A stretch of DNA of 22,582 nt from NCBI GenBank assembly GCA_964542875.1, contig CAZIWA010000091.1:1-22582 (forward strand), written 5' to 3'. The notes under the pieces are model-generated. The model did not search any database and was not told the DNA's origin. It worked only from the letters and a program-made list of their open reading frames with translations. Origin of the DNA: CAZGOM01 sp964542875 (GTDB taxonomy: Bacteria > Planctomycetota > Phycisphaerae > Phycisphaerales > Phycisphaeraceae). The position numbers and the translations under genes were made by a program. Positions 7,032 to 14,702 of this stretch are shown here, piece after piece (the first letter of the stretch is position 1; each line of letters opens with the position of its first letter).

Positions 7032-8570
7032 ATGGAGCCTTTCTGGAACGCCTTGATATATCATCAGTGGGATATGAACCCAGACGCGATTATTTTCAAT
7101 GAAGACTTTGATCATTTCTATGTCACCCGGACCCAGGATGAGATGACCTTGGCGGGGCTGGAAGCGTTTGTGGATCAGTATGTGGGCACGGGGGTAACGC
7201 AGATTTATTTCTGCCCCAACGGGATGAAAGCCAACTACGCCAGCAAGGTGATGGACCCGATCTGGCAAGGGGTGGATGAGGATGCTTACTGGCCCACCGC
7301 GAAGCGGTTTTTGCAAAACACCCGGACGCTGCATGAGCGGGGGATCAATCCTTATGCGCATTGGTGCAAATACACGCGTGAGAAGGGCCTTTCGCCGTGG
7401 CTGACGGTGCGCATGAACGATGTGCATTTCACCGATCAACCCAATGCGTACACGCTGAGCAGTTTTTGGAAAAGCCGCCCGGATTTGAGGCGCGTGGAAG
7501 ACACCGTGCATTCCTACGCCGACATGGCGCTGGACTATGAAAAGCCGGATGTGCAGGCCTACTACCTGGCGCTGATTCAAGAGCTTTTGGAATTGACCGA
7601 TCCTGACGGCATCGAGCTGGACTGGATGCGGTTCGTCTATCATTTTAAAGCCGGGCGGGAACGTTTTGGACAGGAGGCGCTGGCGGCGTTTTTGTTCAAA
7701 GTTCGCGCGCTGACCAAGCGATTTGCGGCGCAGCGCGGGCACGATATTTCCATCAGCGTGCGTGTGCCGAATCACCTGGCCACCGCGCGCGGGCTGGGAC
7801 TGGACGCTGTGGCCTGGGCCAAAGCGGGACTGGTGGACCAGATCGTGCTTTCACAGTTCTTCTCCACAGTGGACCATGAAGTGCCGGTGGAGGTTTGGAA
7901 AGAGGCGCTGGGGGCCAATGCCCAGCGCGTGAAGGTGGCGGTGTGCGCGGACATGAACATCCGGTCCGGCCCGAGCCAGCCGTCGGTTCACCCGCGTGCG
8001 GCGTTTTACCGGGGCTGGGCAGCGGCGGCGCTACATCGCGGGGCGGACCGGCTCTACCTGTTTAATTACCAATATCTCCATGACTCTCAGCGCCAGGGCG
8101 TGAGCGTGGAAGAACGCGCGGAGTATGGCGCGCTTTTGAAGGAGATGGCTTCACCTGGAAGCCTGGCCAGCGGGCCCAGGCACTATCCGGTGACGTACAC
8201 CGATGTCGTGGCATTGGGTACGCCGCTGGCGCATCTGCTGCCTGCGGAGGCGTCGCTGAATCGGTTTTATCGGTTTCGGATTTATACGGGTCCCAGGTCT
8301 GAAAAAGTGACACTGCTGCTTGGGCTGGGTGACAAGGCCGGGGTGAATGAGGCGGTGTTTCAGGCGAGGGTTAATGGAGTGATTCTGGCGCAGGATGCGG
8401 CAAAAGATGCGCCGGTTTCGCCGCTGCAGCCGGGGTGCGTGCGGCTGGTGGCTTTTGATGTGCCGGCGGACGCGCTTCTGGAAGGGCACAACATGGTGGA
8501 GTTTGTGCCCAGAAGCGAGCAGTTGCAGTCGATTGTGTGGGTGGAACTGCGTCTGGGGTGTAATGCCTGA
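7032..8570 (+). CDS. glycosidase-like TIM-barrel protein with C-terminal beta domain
   Basis: 512 residues, no signal peptide. Residues about 20-380 look like an (alpha/beta)8 barrel of the glycoside-hydrolase-like (GHL10/family 10-like) kind. They include VTQIYFCPNGMKANYAS, the acidic strand-end motif DPDGIELDWMRF, DISISVRVPNH, DQIVLSQFF and GADRLYLFNYQYL. The last ~120 residues (RFRIYTG, VTLLLGLGD, VFQARVNGVIL, NMVEFVP) look like a beta-sandwich. The Asp/Glu cluster in DGIELDW is a plausible catalytic site but activity is unproven. The ATG at 7032 has only a weak AAGAGCAG upstream, and a second ATG lies at 7074. It is followed 20 bases later by miaE. Such proteins are frequent in planctomycetes as unassigned carbohydrate enzymes. 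Confidence 0.75.
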   Translation: MEPFWNALIYHQWDMNPDAIIFNEDFDHFYVTRTQDEMTLAGLEAFVDQYVGTGVTQIYFCPNGMKANYASKVMDPIWQGVDEDAYWPTAKRFLQNTRTLHERGINPYAHWCKYTREKGLSPWLTVRMNDVHFTDQPNAYTLSSFWKSRPDLRRVEDTVHSYADMALDYEKPDVQAYYLALIQELLELTDPDGIELDWMRFVYHFKAGRERFGQEALAAFLFKVRALTKRFAAQRGHDISISVRVPNHLATARGLGLDAVAWAKAGLVDQIVLSQFFSTVDHEVPVEVWKEALGANAQRVKVAVCADMNIRSGPSQPSVHPRAAFYRGWAAAALHRGADRLYLFNYQYLHDSQRQGVSVEERAEYGALLKEMASPGSLASGPRHYPVTYTDVVALGTPLAHLLPAEASLNRFYRFRIYTGPRSEKVTLLLGLGDKAGVNEAVFQARVNGVILAQDAAKDAPVSPLQPGCVRLVAFDVPADALLEGHNMVEFVPRSEQLQSIVWVELRLGCNA

Positions 8571-8574
8571 TTGA

Positions 8575-8583
8575 TGATAAAAT
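8575..8583 (+). promoter_or_regulatory. extended -10 promoter of miaE
   Basis: TGATAAAAT fits the extended -10 pattern TGnTATAAT and ends seven bases before the miaE ATG. No ribosome binding site is present between them, suggesting a leaderless mRNA. No good -35 box is seen. Confidence 0.45.
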
Positions 8584-8590
8584 CCGGGTT

Positions 8591-9220
8591 ATGCGCGCAT
8601 CCGTGCCGACTGAAATTCTGCCGCTGAAACTGTTCACTCCGGAGGCCTGGGCGACCGGCGCACTGGTGGATGTGGACTCGCTTTTGAGCGATCACGCCTA
8701 CCTGGAGCGCAAGGCCGCGGGCAACGCGATGGAGCTACTCAACCGGTGGCCCATTCCGATCCAAACGCCGGTGCTGCATCACTGGGTGCGCGTGCTGACG
8801 GTCGTCGCGCGGGATGAAGTGGAGCACCTGGCGCAGGTGACGCGCATCCTGGAAAAACGCGGGTCGCGCATGGACCGGAACCATGCCAATCCTTATGCCT
8901 CGGAGCTTCGCAAGCTGGTGCGGGCAGGGGATGGGAATCGTGAATTGGTGGACCGGCTTTTGATTTCCGCATTGATCGAGGTGCGCTCGTGTGAGCGGTT
9001 TGAAATTCTGGCCCGGCATGCGCCTGCGGACCTGGCCAAGTTCTACAACGGGCTGTGCGCTTCGGAGCGTGGGCATTACCTGACGTTTGTTGAGTTGGCG
9101 CAGAGTGTGTTGCCTGCCGACGAGGTGAATGCCCGTTGGGATGAAATGCTGAGCCGGGAGGCGGAGATCATTCGCGCGCAGCCGACGGGTTCGCGGATGC
9201 ATTCGGGCTGGGAGGCTTAA
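8591..9220 (+). CDS. miaE: tRNA-(ms2io6A37) hydroxylase MiaE
   Basis: 209 residues, the normal size. MiaE is a non-haem di-iron monooxygenase that hydroxylates the isopentenyl group of ms2i6A at tRNA position 37, using O2. The four-helix-bundle ligand set is complete: E39 (YLERKA), E76-x-x-H79 (DEVEHL), E130/E135 (IEVRSCERFE) and E159-x-x-H162 (SERGHY). The ending MHSGW is also typical of the family. A near-perfect extended -10 lies just before the ATG and there is no Shine-Dalgarno, so the mRNA may be leaderless. The FGE gene begins three bases after the stop. MiaA and MiaB partners are not in the window. Confidence 0.95.
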   Translation: MRASVPTEILPLKLFTPEAWATGALVDVDSLLSDHAYLERKAAGNAMELLNRWPIPIQTPVLHHWVRVLTVVARDEVEHLAQVTRILEKRGSRMDRNHANPYASELRKLVRAGDGNRELVDRLLISALIEVRSCERFEILARHAPADLAKFYNGLCASERGHYLTFVELAQSVLPADEVNARWDEMLSREAEIIRAQPTGSRMHSGWEA

Positions 9221-9223
9221 GAG

Positions 9224-10210
9224 ATGACGCAAGAGCAACAAGCCTGCTGCATTCCCAGCGTGTCCCAGGGGCAGTCTGTGGGGCTCTCGATCAGCGCCGG
9301 CGCCAAGGCTGCGCCCAAGGCAGCGGGTCCGGAACATTATGCGAGCCTGATTCCACTGCCGGGCGGTGAATTTGAGATGGGATATGAGGGTAGAGACGCC
9401 TTTCCTAAAGATGGGGAAGGGCCGGTGCGGACGGTGAAGCTCAAGGCGTTTGAGATCGATGCGTACTGCGTGACCAATGACCTGTTTAAGAAGTTTGTGG
9501 ATGCGACGGGGTACAAGACACAGGCTGAGGGGTTTGGAAGTTCGTTTGTGTTTTACACTCATCTGCCGGCGAAGTACGCGGCGAACCTGATGCGCAAACG
9601 CGCGGTGGTGGGCACGGAGTGGTGGCTGAGCGTGCCGGGGGCGTGCTGGAAACGGCCCTTTGGCGAGCGGTCGAATCTGGACGGATTGGCAAATCATCCG
9701 GTGGTGCATGTGAGCTATATGGATGCGCTGGCTTACTGCGCCTGGGCGGGACTGAAGCCGGCTACGGAGGCGCAGTGGGAATATGCCGCACGCGGGGGCC
9801 TGGTGGGGAAGCAGATGCCATGGGGAGACGAACTGACTCCCGACGGCAAGCACCGTTGCAATGTGTGGCAGGGGAAGTTTCCCGAGCAGGACAAGGGGGA
9901 AGATGGGTTTAAAGGCACGTGTCCGGTGAACGCGTACCAACCCAACGGCTTTGGGCTTTACAACACGTCAGGGAATGTATGGGAGTGGTGCCGGGATGCG
10001 TTCAGCATCACGTGGCATAAAGAGGCCAGCGACTTGACTCGCATCGACCCGGTGTGCACGGAGCTGAGCGATCGGCGGTCGCAACGAGGGGGCAGCTACC
10101 TGTGCCACAAGAGCTATTGCAACCGGTATCGGGTGTCAGCGCGGATGGGGAATACACCGGATTCCAGCTCGACGAATGCCGGTTTCCGGTGCGTGCGGGA
10201 AACGGCGTAA
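9224..10210 (+). CDS. formylglycine-generating enzyme (sulfatase-activating)
   Basis: 328 residues of the FGE-sulfatase (SUMF1) family. FGE oxidises the cysteine of the sulfatase CxPxR motif to formylglycine using O2 and copper. The fold signatures are in order: PLPGGEFEMGYEG (about 43-55), PVRTVKLKAFEID, HPVVHVSYMDALAYCAWAG, PATEAQWEYAARGG, PWGDE, NGFGLYNTSGNVWEWCRD. Most decisive is GGSYLCHKSYCNRYR with both active-site cysteines, C294 and C299, followed by NTPDSSSTNAGFRC as in catalytic FGEs. Many family paralogues lack this pair. GGAGG lies eight bases before the ATG, inside the end of miaE, so the two are co-transcribed. No signal peptide is seen; residues 1-35 are a poorly conserved Ala/Gly-rich lead-in. 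No sulfatase lies in the window. Confidence 0.95.
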   Translation: MTQEQQACCIPSVSQGQSVGLSISAGAKAAPKAAGPEHYASLIPLPGGEFEMGYEGRDAFPKDGEGPVRTVKLKAFEIDAYCVTNDLFKKFVDATGYKTQAEGFGSSFVFYTHLPAKYAANLMRKRAVVGTEWWLSVPGACWKRPFGERSNLDGLANHPVVHVSYMDALAYCAWAGLKPATEAQWEYAARGGLVGKQMPWGDELTPDGKHRCNVWQGKFPEQDKGEDGFKGTCPVNAYQPNGFGLYNTSGNVWEWCRDAFSITWHKEASDLTRIDPVCTELSDRRSQRGGSYLCHKSYCNRYRVSARMGNTPDSSSTNAGFRCVRETA

Positions 10211-10266
10211 TGGATTGATGACGGAGCAACGGTGCGGCAAATAGCACTTGTTTTGTGGAGATGCTG

Positions 10267-10286
10267 ATTGCAATACGTATTGCAAT
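10267..10286. promoter_or_regulatory. perfect 20-bp palindromic operator
   Basis: ATTGCAATACGTATTGCAAT equals its own reverse complement and has the central CG step typical of LacI/GalR operators. It lies 33 bases before the LacI-type gene at 10319 and overlaps its likely -35 box, so autorepression is expected. Confidence 0.8.
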
Positions 10287-10309
10287 GCGGGCGCGTGTGT
10301 GGTTAGAAT
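10280..10309 (+). promoter_or_regulatory. candidate promoter of the LacI-type gene
   Basis: TTGCAA (10280-10285, inside the operator), 18 bases, TAGAAT (10304-10309). The -10 ends nine bases before the ATG and no Shine-Dalgarno is present, so the transcript may be leaderless. Confidence 0.5.
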
Positions 10310-10318
10310 CCTCCTCCG

Positions 10319-11482
10319 ATGGCAAAGAGCCGCCGGACGACCCGGATAACCCGACCCAATCGACCCGTGACGCGTGATGACGTGGCCAAGGCGGCAGGGG
10401 TGTCTCTGGTGACTGCGGCGCTGGCGCTTAACGGCCATCCCCGGGTTGCCAGCAAGACGCGAGAGCGTGTGGCCGATGCGGCGAAACGACTGGGGTTTGT
10501 GGCCAATCATGCCGCGCGCCGATTGGCGGGCATGCGCGCGGATGCACGGGCTCGTGCTTTTGGGCAGGTGGGGCTGCTTTATTTCCTGGACCCCGAGGTT
10601 GGCGGAGAGACGGTGTTTCTTTCGATTGTCGGCGGGGTAGAGGAAGAGCTTTCGAAGCTGTCGGCCTCGCTGGTGCTGGTGCGCATCGGAGGCCAGCACG
10701 ACTGGGAGAAATTCGATCGCCTGGAGCAGTCCGGCATGGTGGATGCGTGGCTGCTGTTTGGCAACGTGAATGAATATGCGGTTGAGAGGGTGAAGGAGTC
10801 CGGGGCCAAGCATGTGGTGTTGGGAGACCATCGGTGCAAGGCACCGGAGTTCGCGGTGAATCTGGACTTTCGCAAGGCCGGAAGCATGGCCGCGGAGCAT
10901 CTGGCGGGGCTTGGGCACGAGCGTGTGGCTTACTTTGGCGGCAGCATGCTGCATGTGTATCAGCAGGAAATGCGCGCGGGGTTTGAAGAGGGCGCGCGCG
11001 CCATCGGGCTGGCGGTGGACCCGGCGCTTCTAACGCGACCTGCGGATGTGTTTCCGATTCAACGGGGCGTTACGGCCAATGCGGGCATCACATGGGAGCA
11101 GCATCTCAGCGATCAGGCAGAGCATTTAAACCGGCTCAAAGCGTGGCTGGAGGCCCGGCCCGACGTGACAGCGATATTCACAAGCGAGTTTGAGTGGGCA
11201 CGGACCGTGTGGGACACTCTCTGCAGGCTGGGCGTTCAAGTGCCCGACAGGCTGAGCCTGCTGGGGTGCGAACCGGTGACCCGATATGACAGAAACCTTT
11301 TATTCACCCGGGTGCTGATGCCGATGCATGAGATCGGCCGGCAGGGCGCCAGATTGCTTCAAAAGTGCGTGCAGGAGCCCGGTCTGGGCGCTGTGCGCGT
11401 GGCCATTGCGCCTGCGATTGCGCAGGGGGCCACGACGGGGGGTAAATCCGCTTCTCTTTATTTTCATTTGAAAGGCTTGTGA
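10319..11482 (+). CDS. LacI/GalR family transcriptional regulator
   Basis: 387 residues. A basic N-terminal lead (MAKSRRTTRITRPNR) precedes the helix-turn-helix (about 18-39, VTRDDVAKAAGVSLVTAALA) and the hinge helix ANHAARRLAG. The remainder is a periplasmic-binding-protein-like sensor domain, with VVLGDHR, HLAGLGHERVAYFGG and the C-terminal LSLLGCEPVTRYD. That last segment is the variant of the GFDD region. The lead is about 10 residues longer than usual. The palindrome at 10267-10286 is its probable own operator. The stop TGA overlaps the ATG of the prepilin-like gene (TGATG), so the two are translationally coupled. The effector is unknown; a sugar is likely for the family. Confidence 0.92.
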   Translation: MAKSRRTTRITRPNRPVTRDDVAKAAGVSLVTAALALNGHPRVASKTRERVADAAKRLGFVANHAARRLAGMRADARARAFGQVGLLYFLDPEVGGETVFLSIVGGVEEELSKLSASLVLVRIGGQHDWEKFDRLEQSGMVDAWLLFGNVNEYAVERVKESGAKHVVLGDHRCKAPEFAVNLDFRKAGSMAAEHLAGLGHERVAYFGGSMLHVYQQEMRAGFEEGARAIGLAVDPALLTRPADVFPIQRGVTANAGITWEQHLSDQAEHLNRLKAWLEARPDVTAIFTSEFEWARTVWDTLCRLGVQVPDRLSLLGCEPVTRYDRNLLFTRVLMPMHEIGRQGARLLQKCVQEPGLGAVRVAIAPAIAQGATTGGKSASLYFHLKGL

Positions 11483-12255
11483 TGCGTCAGCGTAGCGAAG
11501 GTTGTGTTGTGTTGGCTTCGCGGGGTTTTACTCTGGTGGAACTGCTGGTGGTGATCGCCATTGTGGCGGTGCTGCTGGCGATGATGCTGCCGAGCCTGGG
11601 TGCTTCACGCGCGACCTCAAAATCGCTGATGTGCCTGACCAGTGAACGGCAGATGTATGGCGTTTTCAATCAATACGCCTATGACAATAAGTTTGCGATT
11701 CCATACATGTCCTATTACTGGCATACGCTGGCGCAAGGTCAGTACATCGCCGAGCGGGGGCAGACCTACACAGGCGCAGCCAACGGCTTGCGTTATCGGA
11801 TGTTCAAGTGCGCCAGCGACGACGGCGCGATTTGTGCAGGCGACCCTGCGCAGGCGACTAAGCCGATGTTTGATAATCCGTGGCTGCCGTCGGGCTACGC
11901 CATGAACATGACCATGAACTGGGGCACTTGGAACGTAGGCAGCCCCAACAACAAGTCCCGGCTTGGGGAACGCAGCATCGACTGCCGGCCCAATTGGGGC
12001 AACTCGTTGTATGTGAAGAGCGTGTCGGAGCTGACCTTCATGATGGATGCACCCACATGGATCTGGGGTTGGGATCAGGCCTGGTACACGTGGAACGTGG
12101 ACAACGCGGCTCAACTGGATGGGTCAAATAAATTCCGGTATTCGTTCAGGCACCCCAATGAAACGGCGAACGTGCTGTACATGGACGGCCATGCCGCGGG
12201 CAGCCAGCACGCCCTGTATACGGGGAAGGCTTTGTTTGGCTGGAAATACCCGTGA
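11482..12255 (+). CDS. prepilin-like protein with H-X(n)-DG C-terminus
   Basis: 257 residues from the ATG at 11482; a GTG three bases earlier is possible. A type IV prepilin/pseudopilin leader ends in G15|FTLVE with the conserved glutamate E20, followed by a hydrophobic helix (LLVVIAIVAVLLAMMLPSL). The body contains CLTSERQMYGVFNQYAYDN and ends in FRHPNETANVLYMDGHA. This is the H-X(9-10)-DG motif typical of the large planctomycete/Lentisphaera family of prepilin-like proteins, of unknown function. It would be processed by a prepilin peptidase and exported. It is coupled to the LacI gene upstream. A GspF-like gene follows 65 bases later. Confidence 0.92.
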   Translation: MRQRSEGCVVLASRGFTLVELLVVIAIVAVLLAMMLPSLGASRATSKSLMCLTSERQMYGVFNQYAYDNKFAIPYMSYYWHTLAQGQYIAERGQTYTGAANGLRYRMFKCASDDGAICAGDPAQATKPMFDNPWLPSGYAMNMTMNWGTWNVGSPNNKSRLGERSIDCRPNWGNSLYVKSVSELTFMMDAPTWIWGWDQAWYTWNVDNAAQLDGSNKFRYSFRHPNETANVLYMDGHAAGSQHALYTGKALFGWKYP

Positions 12256-12320
12256 GCGGAGAAAACCCCCAGTCACACGAGGTATACTTCCAGTAACTTT
12301 GTGGGACAGGAGGGGGGATT

Positions 12321-13352
12321 ATGCCAGCATCAGCGAGTAATCCGGCGGTGACGGGGGCACTCAATGCGATGAGAATGCTGCTGGGCGCGGGGCTGCCGAT
12401 CCACAAGGTGCTGCGTAGCTGCGCGGATACGGTGGGGGAACCGTGGCGGGTGTATTTCAGCCGGGCTTCGGCGGCGGCGGCAGATGGGGAAACGTTCGAG
12501 TCGTGCATGGATGAACTTCGGGAGGTGCTGCCTTTCACTGACCGGGTGATGCTGGTGATCGCGTGGAACTCGGGCCGGATGGACGACATTCTGCCGAAGC
12601 TGGTCAAGCGCAGGGAAAATCTTCAACAGACGGTGGAGGCTTTTCGCAGGTCGATGATCCAGCCGGTGATCACGCTGTTCATCGCGGCGTTTGTGGTGCC
12701 TGCGCCTGATCTTTTGATGGGGACGATCACGCCGGTGGAGTATTGCCTGAGGGCGGCGGCGCCGCTGACGATCGCACTGGTGCTGGTGATTACGGTGTAC
12801 ATGATCATCCGGTCACGGACGCTGCAGATGAGCCGGCAGAAGATTTCCGACCCGCCTGCGCCGGTGGGGGTGATGGATAATGTTTTGTTTTTCGTGCCTT
12901 TTTTGCACCAGATGCAAAAGTACCGGAATACGGGCGAGTTCTGCGATCTTTTAGGCAACCTGCTTTTTTCCGGCGTGAAGGTGGATGAGGCGCTGCGCAT
13001 GACGTCAGTGGCGCTGCCCAATGGCTTGTATCGGCAAAAGGTGGCATTGCTGGCGGCGCGGGCCAGCGACGGTGAAGAGATTCACGACACGATGGAGAGA
13101 TCAAGCCTGTGGCCGGTGGGTTTCGCCGAGCTTGTGGGCATGGCGGACGTATCAGGCAATCTCGACAGCGTGCTGCTGGCCCGGGCCGACGGGTACCGGG
13201 AAGAGTACGACCGGTCGGTGCGGGCGCTGGGGAAGATCATCGCATGGGCGTTTTACGGGATGGTGTGCCTCTACATCATCTATTTCATCTTCAGCATGGC
13301 GATGACTTATATGAATGCGATCAAAGGCGCGATACCCAAGGGGATGGGGTGA
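12321..13352 (+). CDS. GspF/PilC-like type II secretion inner-membrane protein
   Basis: 343 residues with two T2SF domains. The first (about 10-125) includes LLGAGLPIHKVLRSCA, DGETFESCMDEL and IAWNSGRMDDIL. The second (about 200-320) includes LLFSGVKVDEALRMTS, DGEEIHDTME and MADVSGNLDSVL. Helices at about 113-128, 148-164 and 306-330 give the usual three-span topology. GspF/PilC is the inner-membrane platform of type II secretion or type IV pilus assembly. AGGAGG seven bases before the ATG supports the start. It follows the prepilin-like gene, but no GspE ATPase or GspD secretin is in view. It is shorter than classical GspF (about 400 residues), mainly at the N-terminus. Confidence 0.88.
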   Translation: MPASASNPAVTGALNAMRMLLGAGLPIHKVLRSCADTVGEPWRVYFSRASAAAADGETFESCMDELREVLPFTDRVMLVIAWNSGRMDDILPKLVKRRENLQQTVEAFRRSMIQPVITLFIAAFVVPAPDLLMGTITPVEYCLRAAAPLTIALVLVITVYMIIRSRTLQMSRQKISDPPAPVGVMDNVLFFVPFLHQMQKYRNTGEFCDLLGNLLFSGVKVDEALRMTSVALPNGLYRQKVALLAARASDGEEIHDTMERSSLWPVGFAELVGMADVSGNLDSVLLARADGYREEYDRSVRALGKIIAWAFYGMVCLYIIYFIFSMAMTYMNAIKGAIPKGMG

Positions 13353-13543
13353 ATGTAGAGGGCTAGTGAGATTATTGGGATTTTGCGTTCGGGCGATCGG
13401 ATGTCTATGAGAAGCATTGCAATCCATTCGCACGCCCTCAGAGCATTAAGCTACTGCAACTGATGTGGCACTATCCCGAAGTCTCCCGATAATGCGATGC
13501 CCGATACCCCGAGCACGCAAGGTCGACGGTACAAAAAAATAAA

Positions 13544-13572
13544 AAACAACCCGGCGCCGGGCCGGGTTGTTT
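13544..13572 (-). terminator. terminator of the rhaM-isomerase-oxidoreductase arm
   Basis: A perfect 12-bp inverted repeat (13544-13555 with 13561-13572) with loop GCCGG. On the minus strand it runs into a long T-rich tract. It lies 26 bases after the oxidoreductase stop. Confidence 0.9.
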
Positions 13573-13598
13573 CTTTGACTTGGGTGTCAGGGCGTGGG

Positions 13599-14618
13599 TC
13601 AGATCTTGACCGGGGCGCCGTTTTGCTTGACGGACTGGACTTCGGCTTCGACGATTTTGACGGAGAGGCCGGAGGATTCGGGAGTGATGACGGTGGGCTT
13701 GACGCCGTTTTTCACGCAGTCCACGAAGTACCGGATTTCCAGTTCGTAGCCCATCTTGGGGCTGATCTGGACGGGTTCCTGCTTGCCGCCGGTGGCCAGG
13801 AGGAGGGCGTTGGGCGCGCCGATATCGAAGGTGGCGGTGGCGTTTTCAAAGTTGACGGTGTAGAGCATTTTGAAGCCGTGGCCGTCGGACATGACCCAGC
13901 CGCCTTCGGCTGCGACGAAGGGGATGTGGTCGTATTCGTAGCGGGTGATGATGTGGTCGACTTCGCCGGTGATCTTCGAGTAGCCGAGGCTGGAGACGCT
14001 CTTGGGCTTGCCGAAGCAGTATTGGATGAAGTCGGTGTCGTGGATGTGGAGGTCGAGCGCGGCGCCGCCGCACTGCTTGCCGTCTTTGTAGAAAGCGCCA
14101 CCGGGGTGGTTGGAGACGCGGCGGAAGGTGGCGGAGAGCACCTTGCCGTAGGTCTTGTTGTCGACGGCTTCCTTGAGCCAGGTCCAACCGGGCCAGAAGC
14201 GCATGCACATGGCAATCATGAAGATGCCTTTGGCGCCGGCGGCGGCCTGGGCGAGCTTTTCGGTTTCGGCGAAGGAGCGGGCCATGGGTTTTTCACACAG
14301 GACATGCTTGCCCTTGGAGAGCGCGTAGGTGGCGTATTCCAGGTGCATATGGGTGGGGAGACAGATATCGACGAGGTCGATATCGGGGTCGTTGATGAGG
14401 TCTTTGCCTTCGGTGTACTTTTTGACTTTGGAAAGCTCAAAGCCGCCCTGGGCCTGGCCTTCGATGTTGCCCGCGGCTTTGACCTTGCCGGAGAGGCGGT
14501 CGGCGAAGGCGTCGCTGACGGCGACAACCTGGACCACGCCTTCGCGCATGAGCTGAGAGTACACGTCGAGATGGGTGTTGCCCATCATGCCAAGACCGAT
14601 TACGCCAACACGGATCAT
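13599..14618 (-). CDS. Gfo/Idh/MocA family oxidoreductase
   Basis: 339 residues. The N-terminal Rossmann fold begins with VGVIGLGMMG (nucleotide-binding G8-x-G10-x-x-G13). EKPMARS supplies the conserved lysine K110 that contacts cofactor and substrate. The C-terminal alpha/beta domain carries GGAALDLHIHDTD, with D189 and catalytic H193. The family oxidises or reduces sugars, inositols and sugar acids with NAD(P); the substrate cannot be assigned. It is the last gene of the minus arm (mutarotase, isomerase, oxidoreductase), 84 bases after the isomerase, and is followed by a strong terminator. No signal peptide is seen, unlike many planctomycete Gfo/Idh proteins. Confidence 0.92.
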   Translation of the reverse strand: MIRVGVIGLGMMGNTHLDVYSQLMREGVVQVVAVSDAFADRLSGKVKAAGNIEGQAQGGFELSKVKKYTEGKDLINDPDIDLVDICLPTHMHLEYATYALSKGKHVLCEKPMARSFAETEKLAQAAAGAKGIFMIAMCMRFWPGWTWLKEAVDNKTYGKVLSATFRRVSNHPGGAFYKDGKQCGGAALDLHIHDTDFIQYCFGKPKSVSSLGYSKITGEVDHIITRYEYDHIPFVAAEGGWVMSDGHGFKMLYTVNFENATATFDIGAPNALLLATGGKQEPVQISPKMGYELEIRYFVDCVKNGVKPTVITPESSGLSVKIVEAEVQSVKQNGAPVKI

Positions 14619-14702
14619 GGGAATCCTTTTGAAGAAATTATGAGTTAGGAAGTCTGAGTTATGAATTGAAAGAGGGAGAGGACGGCCTCCGCCCGGACTG
14701 GT

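Noticed and set aside
13497..14648. Plus-strand open frame of 383 codons
   Set aside because: Antisense of the Gfo/Idh/MocA gene and runs through its terminator; no family motif.
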